In this document: positions 1 to 9,385 of the stretch, one piece after another
Position numbering within the stretch: the first letter of the stretch is position 1
Layout: each line of letters begins with the position of its first letter
Origin: Chloroflexota bacterium
GTDB lineage: Bacteria; Chloroflexota; Anaerolineae; Anaerolineales; Anaerolineaceae
Length of the DNA stretch: 64,000 nucleotides
Assembly: GCA_004347695.1 (NCBI GenBank)
Contig: SLTK01000009.1
Span: forward strand, 873,744-937,743
Direction of reading: 5' to 3'
The notes under the pieces: generated by a model
Told to the model about the DNA's origin: nothing
The model's input: the letters and a program-made list of their open reading frames with translations, nothing else
The model's database searches: none
Position numbers and translations under genes: made by a program

Positions 1-2
1 CG

Positions 3-485
3 CTGGGGTTGATGGTTGCCCGCAAGAGCGTGGCTACCTGGCCGCGCGGCTCACACGGTAACACCTATGGCGGTAATCCCATATCCTGCGCAGCATCGCT
101 GGCAACACTCGATTTGATCGAAAAAGAATACATGCACAATGCTGCGGCGGTCGGCGCCTTTGCGTTGGATAAGCTGCGCCAGATGCAGCTTCACCACCCC
201 TCCATTGGCGATGTGCGCGGCATCGGTTTGATGATCGGGGTCGAATTTGTGCAGGACTGCGACACACGCGAACCAGCCACAAAACTACGCGATCGCGTGG
301 TCGATCTGGCCTTCGAAGAAGGGCTGCTTACCCTGGGCTGCGGCCGCAGCGTCATTCGGGTTTCACCGCCGCTGTGCACCACCTACGGCGAAATGGAAGA
401 GGCGTTGGAGATCTTCGACCGCGTCATAACCCGCGCCGAGGATGAAATCCTGTTCGTCAACCAGGCGGACACAGAAATCGCTTAA
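3..485 (+). CDS. Class III aminotransferase, C-terminal part (5' end outside window)
   Basis: This is the C-terminal third of a PLP-dependent class III aminotransferase (the 4-aminobutyrate/ornithine aminotransferase family). The reading frame is open to the window edge, so the true start and the catalytic lysine lie upstream and are not visible. The stretch with HGNTYGGNPISCAAS matches the family block that contacts the cofactor phosphate across the dimer (usual form G-S/T-T-F/Y-G-G-N-P). It is followed by the usual C-terminal domain with DVRGIGLMIGVEF. The substrate cannot be fixed from this part; a GABA-type enzyme is likely. The stop lies 12 bp before the histidine kinase, so the two are probably co-transcribed. 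Confidence 0.85.
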   Translation: MGLMVARKSVATWPRGSHGNTYGGNPISCAASLATLDLIEKEYMHNAAAVGAFALDKLRQMQLHHPSIGDVRGIGLMIGVEFVQDCDTREPATKLRDRVVDLAFEEGLLTLGCGRSVIRVSPPLCTTYGEMEEALEIFDRVITRAEDEILFVNQADTEIA

Positions 486-497
486 TCAGGACCGCCC

Positions 498-2066
498 ATG
501 CTTCTCCCAGATTTTCGAGTCCGTCAGCGCGATTACATGCTCGAAATTTCGCGCGCAATCACCCAGGAACTCAACCTCGGAAAATTATTGGGGCGCATTC
601 TGGCCATATCCATTGAAATGCTGGCGGGGCAGGCCGGTTTAATTGCCTTGCGCGATGAACAGGAAAACTGGAGTGTTCCGGTTTCCAACGGCCTGCCCGA
701 TGCTTTTTTGAAATACCTGGTGCCCTACCTGGCTGAAATTTCCAAAGCCGAAGATGCTGACCAGTTTGAATTGCTTGAAATCAATCGCCGGTTGATCGAA
801 TTGGCGCATAAAGCCTCGCGCGGGCTGCTAAACGGGGTGGTTTTGCCGCTGGTCACGCATAAATCAGTGGTTGGCGTAATTTTTATGTTCCGCTCTTACA
901 GCGACACGTTTTCGGTCAACGACCGCGCCTTGCTGCGCAGCTTTGCCGATCAGGCTGCAATTGCAGTGCAAAACGCCCAGTTATATCAGCAATCAGTGCG
1001 CAGCCGGCAGCGCCTTGACGGTCTATTGGATTCAGTCGCAGACGGCATTTTGATCCTCACGCCCGGCCTGCGAGTGGAGCGCTGCAATCCCGCTTTGGAA
1101 CGGCTGCTAAGACTCGACGGGGTTGCCATTCAGGGAAAAGCCCACGATGAGGTCATCCGTTGGGCCAAACGGACCACCGATATGACCTTAGAGCAAGCGG
1201 TCGCGGGTGGTTGGCCGCTTACCTCACATGCGCATTTGTATGTCGAGGGTGACCTCAAGGTGGATGTCGATTTGCCGCCGCTGCCGGTGGGAATAACCTA
1301 TTCCCCGCTTATGTCGAATGACGATGTATTGCTGAATATTATCGCTACCGTCCGCGACATTACCCACTTCCGCCAGGCTGATGAGTTGAAAAGCACGTTC
1401 GTTTCGGTCATCAGCCACGAATTGAAGACACCGCTGGCGCTGATCAAGGGATATGTCAGCACCCTGCGCCGCGAAGATGCGCGTTGGGACCGCGCGATTG
1501 TCAAAGAGAGTCTGGCCGTAATAGAAGAGGAAGCCGACCGTCTGGCAGAGCTGGTCGAAAATCTGTTGGATGCCTCGCGGTTGCAGGCCAACAGCCTGGC
1601 CATCAAACCTTCCGACGTTTTGCTGCCCGATCTGGCGCGGCGAACGGCCGAACGGATGCAGACCCAGACCGGGCAGCATACGATCATTTGCGATTTTCCA
1701 GCCGATTTCCCGGTAATCCTGGCGGATGAGAGCCGCATGAGCCAGGTAATGACCAACCTGATTGGAAACGCGATCAAATATTCGCCAGGTGGTGAAATCA
1801 AAGTCAGCGGTCAGGTACGGCCGGATTTCGTCATTGTCTGCGTTAGCGACCAGGGGCCGGGCATTGCAGAGCCAGACATTCCGCACGTATTCGACCGCTT
1901 TTACCGCTCGTCTGATGCTGCCCGTCACACCAAGGGCGCTGGCCTCGGGCTGTACCTGACGCGTTCGATCATCGAAGCCCACGGCGGCCGGATTTGGGTC
2001 GATTCCGAACTTGGAAAAGGCGCACGCTTCTGCTTTCTGCTGCCCCGGCAGGAAAGCGCAAGCTGA
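498..2066 (+). CDS. Soluble sensor histidine kinase, GAF-PAS-HisKA-HATPase
   Basis: A 522-residue cytoplasmic sensor kinase. No membrane segment is visible. A GAF domain covers about residues 15-165 and a PAS-like domain about 170-290. The HisKA dimerisation domain carries the H-box SHELKTPLAL with the phospho-accepting His307. The ATPase domain shows an N-box (NLIGNAIKYS, about 418-430), G1 (DQGPGI) and G2 (GAGLGLYL, about 479). The start ATG has AGGA six bases upstream. No response regulator sits beside it, so it is an orphan kinase in this window. The ligand sensed by GAF or PAS cannot be told from sequence. It follows the aminotransferase by 12 bp. Confidence 0.9.
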   Translation: MLLPDFRVRQRDYMLEISRAITQELNLGKLLGRILAISIEMLAGQAGLIALRDEQENWSVPVSNGLPDAFLKYLVPYLAEISKAEDADQFELLEINRRLIELAHKASRGLLNGVVLPLVTHKSVVGVIFMFRSYSDTFSVNDRALLRSFADQAAIAVQNAQLYQQSVRSRQRLDGLLDSVADGILILTPGLRVERCNPALERLLRLDGVAIQGKAHDEVIRWAKRTTDMTLEQAVAGGWPLTSHAHLYVEGDLKVDVDLPPLPVGITYSPLMSNDDVLLNIIATVRDITHFRQADELKSTFVSVISHELKTPLALIKGYVSTLRREDARWDRAIVKESLAVIEEEADRLAELVENLLDASRLQANSLAIKPSDVLLPDLARRTAERMQTQTGQHTIICDFPADFPVILADESRMSQVMTNLIGNAIKYSPGGEIKVSGQVRPDFVIVCVSDQGPGIAEPDIPHVFDRFYRSSDAARHTKGAGLGLYLTRSIIEAHGGRIWVDSELGKGARFCFLLPRQESAS

Positions 2067-2090
2067 ACCCGCTCCCTTCGGGAAAAATGG

Positions 2091-2128
2091 TATAATTTTG
2101 CGTTCGACGGCGCAATGAGCGTCGAACG
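2091..2128 (+). promoter_or_regulatory. TATAAT box and inverted repeat ahead of the CpXC gene
   Basis: A perfect TATAAT lies at 2091-2096, without a convincing -35 box 17 bp upstream. It is followed at once by an inverted repeat, CGTTCGACG (2101-2109 with first base at 2101) and CGTCGAACG (2120-2128), separated by 10 bases. It could be a hairpin at the 5' end of the CpXC mRNA, an operator, or a weak terminator for the kinase; there is no T-run after it. The 185-bp gap between the two genes holds nothing else recognisable. Confidence 0.35.
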
Positions 2129-2251
2129 TTGTATTCACATGGTTGCTCTCAACTGCACATCGAGCGCCCGCCAGGGCCCAACACCTTAAAGAAATACACA
2201 CCTCAGTGCGTGTGAATCAATAGATAACCAAAAGAATCGCGAGAATCATAC

Positions 2252-3607
2252 ATGGCTAAAGTCCAAACCAGTTGTCCACGTTGTAAATCACCGGTCGCTG
2301 CTGATGTTGAGCAGGTTTTTGACCTGAACCAGGATCCACAGGCCAAACAGCGGCTGCTTTCCGGGCAGGTTAATGTAATCCACTGCCCCAACTGCGGCTA
2401 TGATGGAATGGTGGGGACGCCTGTCATTTACCACGACCCCGAAAAAGAATTACTGTTGACCTTCTTCCCCTCTGAAATGGGATTGCCCCTGAACGAGCAG
2501 GAACGCATGATCGGTCCGCTCATCAACCAGGTCGTAAATCGTCTGCCGCTTGAAAAACGCAAAGCCTACATCTTGCGCCCCCAATCGATGCTCACCTTCC
2601 AGACCATGATCGAAAAGATCCTGGAGGGAGACGGCATCAGCCGCCAGATGATCGATGATCAACAAAAACGGCTGGCCCTGCTGCAGCGGTTGCTTTCCAT
2701 CCCGACGGCCGAATCGCGCCTGGAAGTCATCAAACAGGAAGAAGCCCTGATTGACGAAAATTTCTTCAGCATGTTCGCCCGGCTGATGGAAGCCACCATG
2801 GCGCAAGGCGACGAGCGTTCCGCTCGCGCCCTGGCTGCCGTACAGCAGGAACTGGTGGAAAATACGGAAGTTGGCAAGAAAATTCAAGATCAGTCGCGCG
2901 AAGCTCAGGAAGTCATCAAGACTCTGCAGGAGGCCAGCAAGGACGGGCTTACTCGAGAGAAATTGGTGGATATTTTCATTGACTCGGCAGACAGCGAAGT
3001 ACGGCTGACCACCCTGGTCAGCCTGATCCGCACCGGGCTGGATTACACCTTCTTCCAGTTGCTCACCGACAAAATCAACACCTTCGAGGGTGAAAAGAAA
3101 GCCAAACTCGAAGCCATGCGGGAAAAATTGCTCGGCTATGTCAAAGAGATCGATGACCAGCGCCAGGTTCAGATGCAACAGACCCGCAAATTGCTGGATG
3201 CCATTTTGACATCACCGAACCCAGGTGAAGCAACTAAAGAGCATATTGAAGAACTCGATGAGTATTTCATGCAGCTTGTCGATCAGGAACTGAAAAATGC
3301 TCGCGCTGCAGCCGACCTTAACCGTATTGGCCGATTGCAAAAAATCACGGCTGTAATTGAAGAAGCGTCCGCACCACCGCCTGAAATCGCGTTCATCGAA
3401 CAGCTTTTGGAACTTGAATCTTACGATGAACGGATGAAGCTGATGCAGTCAAAAGCCGAAATGGTGACGCCGGAATTCACTCAAATGTTAAGCGGCTTGA
3501 TTGCCCAAACCGAGGCGCAAAATCAGCCTGATGAGTTGGTCAATAAACTCAAAGAGATCAACCGCATCGCCTTGCGCATCACAATGATGTCGGCGATGAA
3601 AAAGTAG
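2252..3607 (+). CDS. CpXC domain protein with long helical C-terminal part
   Basis: A 451-residue protein whose N-terminus matches the CpXC domain: Cys8-Pro-Arg-Cys11 and Cys45-Pro-Asn-Cys48, spaced as in a zinc ribbon, followed by a PEKELLLTFFP segment typical of this family. From about residue 100 on, the sequence is charged and helical, with heptad-like stretches suggesting coiled coil (about 195-330). No membrane segment or signal peptide is visible. The family has no established function that I know of. The gene is convergent with cydC and overlaps its 3' end by 29 bp; its likely terminator lies inside the cydC coding region. Confidence 0.85.
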   Translation: MAKVQTSCPRCKSPVAADVEQVFDLNQDPQAKQRLLSGQVNVIHCPNCGYDGMVGTPVIYHDPEKELLLTFFPSEMGLPLNEQERMIGPLINQVVNRLPLEKRKAYILRPQSMLTFQTMIEKILEGDGISRQMIDDQQKRLALLQRLLSIPTAESRLEVIKQEEALIDENFFSMFARLMEATMAQGDERSARALAAVQQELVENTEVGKKIQDQSREAQEVIKTLQEASKDGLTREKLVDIFIDSADSEVRLTTLVSLIRTGLDYTFFQLLTDKINTFEGEKKAKLEAMREKLLGYVKEIDDQRQVQMQQTRKLLDAILTSPNPGEATKEHIEELDEYFMQLVDQELKNARAAADLNRIGRLQKITAVIEEASAPPPEIAFIEQLLELESYDERMKLMQSKAEMVTPEFTQMLSGLIAQTEAQNQPDELVNKLKEINRIALRITMMSAMKK

Positions 3608-5339
3608 CCGGTATCGCGCGTTGTTGAATTTCATGCAGGCGGGCATAAAGCCCGCCTGTTTTTATCAGGTCACTTGCTTTACCGCGTTCAACAATTTGAC
3701 CGCCATCCAACACCAGAATTTCGTCCATCCACTCCAGGCCGACCAGGCGGTGGGTGATCCACAGTACGCTTTTGGTTGCCAGGGCGGATTGCAGTTGTTG
3801 AATAAGCACGGCTTCGGTGATGGCATCCAGGTTGGCGGTCGGTTCATCCAAAATAACCAGCGGGGTGTCATGCAGCAAAGCCCGGGCAACCGCCAGGCGC
3901 TGCCGTTCGCCGCCGCTCATCCGCAGCCCGTGCTCGCCGACCCAGGTGTCCAATCCGTCCGGGAGCGCTGCCGTCCATTCGGCCAACCCCGCCTGCAATA
4001 GAACTTTATGCAGTTCGTCATCCCCCGCACCCGCACTCGCCAGGCGCAAATTTTGCCTCAGGGTGGCGTTGAAAATATAGGCGGTTTGCGAGATGACCGA
4101 AAACTGAGCGCGGAAATCTGCCGGACGAAAAAGTCTTATATCCGTGTCGTTCAACAGAATTTTCCCGCGACCGAAATCCCATAATCGCAGCAAAACATGG
4201 ATCAGCGAAGTTTTACCGGCACTGCTTGGGCCGACCACCGCAAGCTTCTTCCCTGGATCCAGCCGCAGGCTGATGTCCGTCAGCGCGTCATCTGTAGATT
4301 GGTTATATGAAAGGCTGACATCGCGAAGTTCCAGGTGGAGCGGCGGCGGCACAATGATCAACGGCGCAATCGGTTCGGGCAATGCGGGGGAAATCTGCTC
4401 TAATTCAAATAATCGCGCACCCGATTCCAGACTGGCGCTGTGATACTGAGCTGCCACTGCCAGCGGAGTGACCGCTTCAAAGGAAGCCAGAACCAGCATG
4501 ACCATTACCGGCAGCAGAAATCCCTCCAGTTGGCCATTGGCGACCAGTGGGATGGCCAGCCACAAAACCAAAACCATGGTCAGGTTTGCCAGCAACCCAT
4601 TGCCGGCATTGATCCAGGCGCTGCCCCAGACCATGCGCCGCTGCGCCTGCGCCAGCCTGCTGCCTAGTCCGTTCAAGCGGACAGCGGCTTCCCCGGCGCG
4701 GTTGAAAGCGGTCAAATCACCGATGCCCTGGATCGATTCGATCAACGCAGCGCTTAATCGCGCTTTTAATGCGACTGCTGTTTTTCCCGGGCTGCGCCCC
4801 AAAGCATAAGCTCCCAGCGGGATACCAGTTCCGCTGAGAATTAACCCGCTCGCTAAAATCAGCCCTAACTTCGGGTCAAACCTGCCGAGGAACCACCCCA
4901 TCCCAATAATCGTCAACCCGGCGGCAGCATATGGCGCCACCACGCGCACATAAAAGTTTTCCAGAGTGTCCACGTCAGTGAGGATGCGGTTGAGCAGGTC
5001 CCCTGAGGAAAAATCCTGCAGTTTGGCCGGCGCCAGCGGCTCGATTGTACGATATAACCACACCCGCAGCCCTGTCAGCAACCGAAAATTAACCGAATGA
5101 GAAGTCAGCCTTTCCAAATAACGGAAAACCCCGCGAGAAATGCCAAAAAAACGCACGCCGACAATAGCAACCTGCAGAACTGCGATCGAAGGCTGCAACG
5201 CTGCGCGTGAGATCAGGTAGGCTGAAGTTCCCAGCAGCCCGATCCCACTGGCAATGGTAGCGGTGGACAAAAAGATCGAGAGCGCTACCCAACCCGTGAA
5301 AGGCTTCAGGAATTGCAATAAGCGTAATGTGGTTTTCAT
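3579..5339 (-). CDS. cydC: Cytochrome bd biogenesis ABC transporter subunit CydC
   Basis: A 586-residue half-transporter: a six-helix membrane domain (about 1-300) and an ATPase domain with Walker A GPSSAGKT (370-377), signature MSGGE (474-478) and Walker B LVILDEP (494-500). With CydD it forms the CydDC exporter of cysteine/glutathione (heme handling has also been proposed), which is needed to assemble cytochrome bd. The open frame runs 58 codons further upstream, but the start chosen, MKTTLRLL at 5339, overlaps the cydD stop by four bases (ATGA) and matches the usual N-terminus. The 3' end overlaps the convergent CpXC gene by 29 bp. The cydAB genes it would serve lie about 45 kb away. Confidence 0.9.
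   Translation of the reverse strand: MKTTLRLLQFLKPFTGWVALSIFLSTATIASGIGLLGTSAYLISRAALQPSIAVLQVAIVGVRFFGISRGVFRYLERLTSHSVNFRLLTGLRVWLYRTIEPLAPAKLQDFSSGDLLNRILTDVDTLENFYVRVVAPYAAAGLTIIGMGWFLGRFDPKLGLILASGLILSGTGIPLGAYALGRSPGKTAVALKARLSAALIESIQGIGDLTAFNRAGEAAVRLNGLGSRLAQAQRRMVWGSAWINAGNGLLANLTMVLVLWLAIPLVANGQLEGFLLPVMVMLVLASFEAVTPLAVAAQYHSASLESGARLFELEQISPALPEPIAPLIIVPPPLHLELRDVSLSYNQSTDDALTDISLRLDPGKKLAVVGPSSAGKTSLIHVLLRLWDFGRGKILLNDTDIRLFRPADFRAQFSVISQTAYIFNATLRQNLRLASAGAGDDELHKVLLQAGLAEWTAALPDGLDTWVGEHGLRMSGGERQRLAVARALLHDTPLVILDEPTANLDAITEAVLIQQLQSALATKSVLWITHRLVGLEWMDEILVLDGGQIVERGKASDLIKTGGLYARLHEIQQRAIPATFSSPTSL
3636..3664 (+). terminator. Rho-independent terminator of the CpXC gene, inside cydC
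   Basis: CAGGCGGGC (3636-3644) and GCCCGCCTG (3650-3658) form a perfect 9-bp stem with a 5-base loop, followed by a T-run on the + strand. There is no T-run on the other side, so it acts only for the + strand gene. The same DNA is sense codons of cydC on the minus strand (encoding the GGLYARLHE stretch), so one sequence carries both signals. Confidence 0.8.
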
Positions 5340-7078
5340 ACGCGGCTCCCGGCGTAAACATTCACCAGGCGCGCGTATGCTCCACCGGCCGCAATCAACG
5401 CCGAATGCTTGCCGCTTTCCACAATTCGACCTCGATCCAGCACCAGAATCTGGTCGGCGCGGTAAACCGTAGGCAGGCGGTGGGCAATGATCAAAATCGT
5501 GCGGTTGGCGCACAAGCGGTGCATTGCCTGTTCCAGTAACTCCTCCGAGGCAGGGTCAAGGTGCCCGGAAGGCTCATCCAACACCAGCAGCGGCGCATCC
5601 AGCAGAAATGCGCGCGCCAAAGCCAGGCGTTGAAGTTCGCCGCCGCTTAACCGGGCGCCAAACTCGCCGAGCACCGTATTGTAGCCGGCTGGCAGCGCTG
5701 CAATCCGCTGGTCAAGCAGCGCCAGACCCGCGGCCGCTTGAATTTCTGTCAGTGAAGCCTGTGGTCTGCCCAGCGCAATATTTTCAGCGATTGTGCCCTG
5801 GAATATGACCGGCTGCTGCGGCACCCAGATAATTTGCTTGCGCCACATCGCCGAGGGAATATTGTCTAAACCTTCACCGTCCACCCAAATTTGACCGGCA
5901 GTCGGGAGCGCAAAGCGCAGCAGCAAGTGTGCCAGGGTGCTCTTTCCAGCTCCGCTTGCGCCTACCAACGCAGTCAACTCGCCCTGCCGCAAGCTAAAGC
6001 TCACATCCTCTACCGCCAGATCGGCCTGACCTGGATAGGCGTAGCTGACGTGTTGGAAGGAGATCGTTTGCGGTGGGGTAGCGATATCTGCCAGCGTTTC
6101 AACGCTCACGACCGGCTCGCACAGGACAGGCGTTTGCAGGATTGCATAAATCCGGCGGGCTGCGGTGATCCCGCTGGCGCCGGCATGAAAGCGCTGGCCG
6201 AGCAACCGCAATGGCAGGTAAAACTCCGGCGCCAGCAGCAAAATAAAAAACGCCTGTTCGAACCCCAATCCGCCGCGCAGCAGACGCAGCCCAATCTGTA
6301 CCGCAATAACCGCCGTGCTGAGGGTGCCCACCATTTCCAACACCAGCGCAGATAAGAAGGTCACCCGCAACACTTTCATGGTCGTCAGGCGGTACTGCTC
6401 GGCAGCCTCCCCAACCTTGTCAGCGCGCCGTTCGCTTTGCCCGAGCAGCTTCAACTCGCGCAGCCCTTGCAGCGTGTCCAGAAAATAGGCACTCAACCGG
6501 CTGAGCGCATTCCATTGGCGGCGGGTGGCTGCTTCGGACGCTTTGCCTATGAGGATCATAAAGATTGGGATCAGCGGTGCGGTCAGCAACAGGATCAATC
6601 CGGAGAGCCAGTCTTTCGGGAACACCACCACCAGCACCGCCAGCGGCAGCAATCCGGCCAGCGCAGCCTGTGGCAGGTATTGGCTGAAATACGCATCCAG
6701 ATTCTCGATGCCCTGCAGGGCAGTATTAGCCAACTCCGCGCTGTTTTCCCCGCGGGCGTAGGCTGGTCCCAGCCGAAATAAATGGTCAACCAGTTGGCTG
6801 CGTAAGCGCCCCTTCAACCGGATTGCCAATAACCCGGCGCTGGCATCCGCCAGCCAGGAAAACAACGCTCGGCCAAATAAAATGATCAACAGAGGGACAA
6901 ATAGCGGAGCAACAGCCCCTCGAGTTTGGCCCTCGCTAAAGACCGCCGAAAGAATGGCGCTCAACTGACGCGCCTGAAGAATGATGGCCAGACCGCCCAA
7001 TAAGCCCAGCAGGATCGTCAACGCCAGCGCCAACCATTCCCGGCGCGCTGCATTCAACAAATTTCTGTCGAAATTCAT
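5336..7078 (-). CDS. cydD: Cytochrome bd biogenesis ABC transporter subunit CydD
   Basis: A 580-residue half-transporter. The membrane domain (about 15-310) contains the CydD-typical segments TAPLIPIFMILIGKA (167-180) and PEFYLPLRLLGQRFHAG (284-300). The ATPase domain has Walker A GASGAGKST (373-381), signature LSGGE (478-482) and Walker B LLVLDEP (497-503). It precedes cydC with a 4-bp overlap, the same order as in E. coli. It would export cysteine/glutathione-type thiols as a heterodimer with CydC. The next gene upstream, the isomerase, ends 19 bp before its start and may share the transcript. Confidence 0.92.
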   Translation of the reverse strand: MNFDRNLLNAARREWLALALTILLGLLGGLAIILQARQLSAILSAVFSEGQTRGAVAPLFVPLLIILFGRALFSWLADASAGLLAIRLKGRLRSQLVDHLFRLGPAYARGENSAELANTALQGIENLDAYFSQYLPQAALAGLLPLAVLVVVFPKDWLSGLILLLTAPLIPIFMILIGKASEAATRRQWNALSRLSAYFLDTLQGLRELKLLGQSERRADKVGEAAEQYRLTTMKVLRVTFLSALVLEMVGTLSTAVIAVQIGLRLLRGGLGFEQAFFILLLAPEFYLPLRLLGQRFHAGASGITAARRIYAILQTPVLCEPVVSVETLADIATPPQTISFQHVSYAYPGQADLAVEDVSFSLRQGELTALVGASGAGKSTLAHLLLRFALPTAGQIWVDGEGLDNIPSAMWRKQIIWVPQQPVIFQGTIAENIALGRPQASLTEIQAAAGLALLDQRIAALPAGYNTVLGEFGARLSGGELQRLALARAFLLDAPLLVLDEPSGHLDPASEELLEQAMHRLCANRTILIIAHRLPTVYRADQILVLDRGRIVESGKHSALIAAGGAYARLVNVYAGSRV

Positions 7079-7097
7079 GATTGGAATTTACTACAAA

Positions 7098-8150
7098 TTA
7101 CGACATGGCCTCTTTGAGCCCGCTGATTGCAGGGATGGGGGTCGGGTCAACTCCGTATGCCATGGCCAGGTAGTATGCAGTGTAATCACCGAAGTGCAAG
7201 GTGGTCCACAATTGAGCCAGACGAGTGCTGCCTTTGGCTATGTAAAAATCGGTAGCCATGCCCGCCATCATAAAGGATTGCAAGGTAAGTTCGCTGCGCA
7301 GACGGTTACGCGGGTGATCTTCTGCGCAGCGCAAAAAAATAACCAGAGTATTGGTGAGCGCTGCCTCAGGAAATTCTGTGCCGGCCAGAGTGTTGTGATC
7401 GGCTTCCGGAAGGGCTTCAAACTGTCCCCAGGCTTTGGCTACCTCGCTGACCTGACCTTTCCAGCGGCGCGCCACCGGAACCAGCAGCCCGGCGCCGAGC
7501 ACCACCACCCAGCGTCCCATCATTTGACCGGCCTGGCGTTTGGCCGGGTTTTTCGCTGCCGGGACCTCCACACGCAGAAGAGATTGCTGTTCGCGCAGCG
7601 CCTGCAAAGCGTTCGCGATCGCGCCTTCCTGCGGCGGAATCAAGCCCAGCCGCGCAAACAGAGCCAGCAGCAGCCCAAAGGAATAGCCTACTGCTGCTCG
7701 CGGTTGACCGGAATGTTCAAACTTCCAAATAGGAATCCCACCATCGGCCGCGAGCTGCGCCAGCCTGCCGCCGGTTGAAATCACGAATAAGGAGCAACCC
7801 GCCTGGCGCGCCTGTTCGAATACCGACAGGGTTTCCTCGGTATAGCCGGAATGCGAGGATACAATCACCAGCGTCTGTCTTCCGGCAGCCCAGGCAGGCA
7901 AAGTGTAATCGCGCTGGATAAAAAGCGGGACGCTACAAAATGGCTCAATATAAGCTGCCAGCAGGTCGGCGCCAATGGCTGACCCGCCCATTCCCGCTAC
8001 CAGGACACGGCTAATCCCGGACAGCGCCGGGAGCTCAAGACGATTACCGAGCGACCAGGCATTTTCCAGTTGATCCGGCAGACCATCCACCTCACCCAGC
8101 ATGTTCAGCGAATCCAATTCTTTAAACCGGCTGGTATCGTCCAGGTTCAT
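7098..8150 (-). CDS. Bifunctional phosphoglucose/phosphomannose isomerase
   Basis: A 350-residue SIS-domain sugar isomerase of the small bifunctional phosphoglucose/phosphomannose family known from archaea and some bacteria. The first SIS domain shows GMGGSAIGADLL (53-64) and SSHSGYTEET (98-107), the phosphosugar-binding loops. The C-terminal half has PEADHNTLAG, where the family places an active-site histidine. It interconverts fructose 6-phosphate with glucose 6-phosphate or mannose 6-phosphate in the cytoplasm and could supply the polysaccharide genes elsewhere in the window. It is separated from cydD by 19 bp and from the NBR1 lipoprotein by 29 bp, all on the minus strand. Confidence 0.88.
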   Translation of the reverse strand: MNLDDTSRFKELDSLNMLGEVDGLPDQLENAWSLGNRLELPALSGISRVLVAGMGGSAIGADLLAAYIEPFCSVPLFIQRDYTLPAWAAGRQTLVIVSSHSGYTEETLSVFEQARQAGCSLFVISTGGRLAQLAADGGIPIWKFEHSGQPRAAVGYSFGLLLALFARLGLIPPQEGAIANALQALREQQSLLRVEVPAAKNPAKRQAGQMMGRWVVVLGAGLLVPVARRWKGQVSEVAKAWGQFEALPEADHNTLAGTEFPEAALTNTLVIFLRCAEDHPRNRLRSELTLQSFMMAGMATDFYIAKGSTRLAQLWTTLHFGDYTAYYLAMAYGVDPTPIPAISGLKEAMS

Positions 8151-8179
8151 GCGGCACTCTCCTCAAGGATTAAATGTTT

Positions 8180-9232
8180 TTATGGAACAGCCCAGGTTGT
8201 AAAATTCAAAGTCAAAGGAGAACCGTCGACAGGTAAACTCGCGATCTGGAGTCTGCCTGGCAAGCCCTCGCTGGTGCGGTAACAAAGATAAATTCCAGCT
8301 TCAAAATCACTAACGGCCAGGGGCTGGTCGGTCATTGTTGCGTACTGGCACTCCAACTCACCGGGCATATTCAATCCAAACACAGCAAAGCGAGCATTGT
8401 TAAGCGGCGCCCACTGGAGAGGATCTGGATTGGTGCCCTCCAGCCGTACATCCACTTGATTATCTGCTGTAGTTTGGCCGGAGTCCAGGTCAAAGGTCTG
8501 GCCGGCGAGCAAACTACCCGAACCTTCTACCAGTACAATGGATGTCGGCATCACGGTAGCGGTGACGGTTGGAATTAGGGTTTCCACCGCCACCACCTGA
8601 ATGCGAACCCAGACCGGCGAGTTCCCGTTGGGGCCGATGCCAAACAGGTCGCCAGAAGCGCTGCGCAACATCCAGTAACCCGAATACAGGCCCGGGACAG
8701 TCGGGGCAACCATATCGACGGCGAAGTCGATCGTTTCCCCCTGCGCCACAGCGGAAAGGAATGGCTGCTCCCGCGCCGCACCCATATCGTCACCCGAGAA
8801 CCAGACCATCGCATAATCGGTTGACCATTCACATGTCCCCACGTTGAGAAGCCGCCATACCTTGGTGAATTCCTCGCCGGGAACCAGGCGGGTGTCATCT
8901 GGAATCGAGATGTCCAGCGGATTGCCCGCGCCTGCCAGATCGCAGCGCTGCGTAATACTGGTTGTTAGTCCTTCCGTGGGGATGTCTGTGCCCGTCGCCT
9001 GCATGGGTGTGGGGGTGATGACCAATAGCGGTGGCGTTTTTTCGACTGTCGGTTTATTGGGCTGCAGTGTTTGGATGCCCTGGCTGACTACCGCATTGGC
9101 TGTCTGGTAAACTGCGGTGATATTTACGGAATCTAAGGATATTCCCGCCGGGAGATTACAGGCGGAGATCAGCGTAAAACAAATTATGCCAGGTATAACT
9201 AGTTTGATAGTCAATGTAGAGTAAAATCTCAT
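8180..9232 (-). CDS. Lipoprotein with NBR1-type Ig-like domain
   Basis: A 350-residue secreted protein. The N-terminus is a lipoprotein signal peptide ending in the lipobox LISAC with Cys25. After a low-complexity linker, residues about 118-220 match the Ig-like domain found next to BRCA1 (NBR1 family), with the characteristic stretches PGEEFTKVWRLLNVGTCEW and VPGLYSGYWMLRSASG. The remaining C-terminal part (about 245-350) is probably another beta-rich domain that I do not recognise. In bacteria such domains are common in Chloroflexota surface proteins; no function is established. It has its own start region facing fdhD across a 153-bp divergent gap. Confidence 0.8.
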   Translation of the reverse strand: MRFYSTLTIKLVIPGIICFTLISACNLPAGISLDSVNITAVYQTANAVVSQGIQTLQPNKPTVEKTPPLLVITPTPMQATGTDIPTEGLTTSITQRCDLAGAGNPLDISIPDDTRLVPGEEFTKVWRLLNVGTCEWSTDYAMVWFSGDDMGAAREQPFLSAVAQGETIDFAVDMVAPTVPGLYSGYWMLRSASGDLFGIGPNGNSPVWVRIQVVAVETLIPTVTATVMPTSIVLVEGSGSLLAGQTFDLDSGQTTADNQVDVRLEGTNPDPLQWAPLNNARFAVFGLNMPGELECQYATMTDQPLAVSDFEAGIYLCYRTSEGLPGRLQIASLPVDGSPLTLNFTTWAVP

Positions 9233-9385
9233 AACTTCAGGTCTATTCTACCTCTTATTTTAACTTCAACAGGGCGGCCGATTGTAACACATTCGACAGG
9301 ATTCACTTCGCTATTAAGGCAGGATTTAGCTAAACTTGATAAAATTAGATTACATTAAGATACAAGATTTGACCGAGGAAAACAG

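Noticed and set aside
1224-2201. 325-codon open frame on the minus strand
   Set aside because: Lies entirely across from the well-supported histidine kinase, has no family motif, and its composition is the mirror of kinase codons.
2450-3178. 242-codon open frame on the minus strand
   Set aside because: Antisense to the CpXC gene; no recognisable domain or ribosome-binding site.
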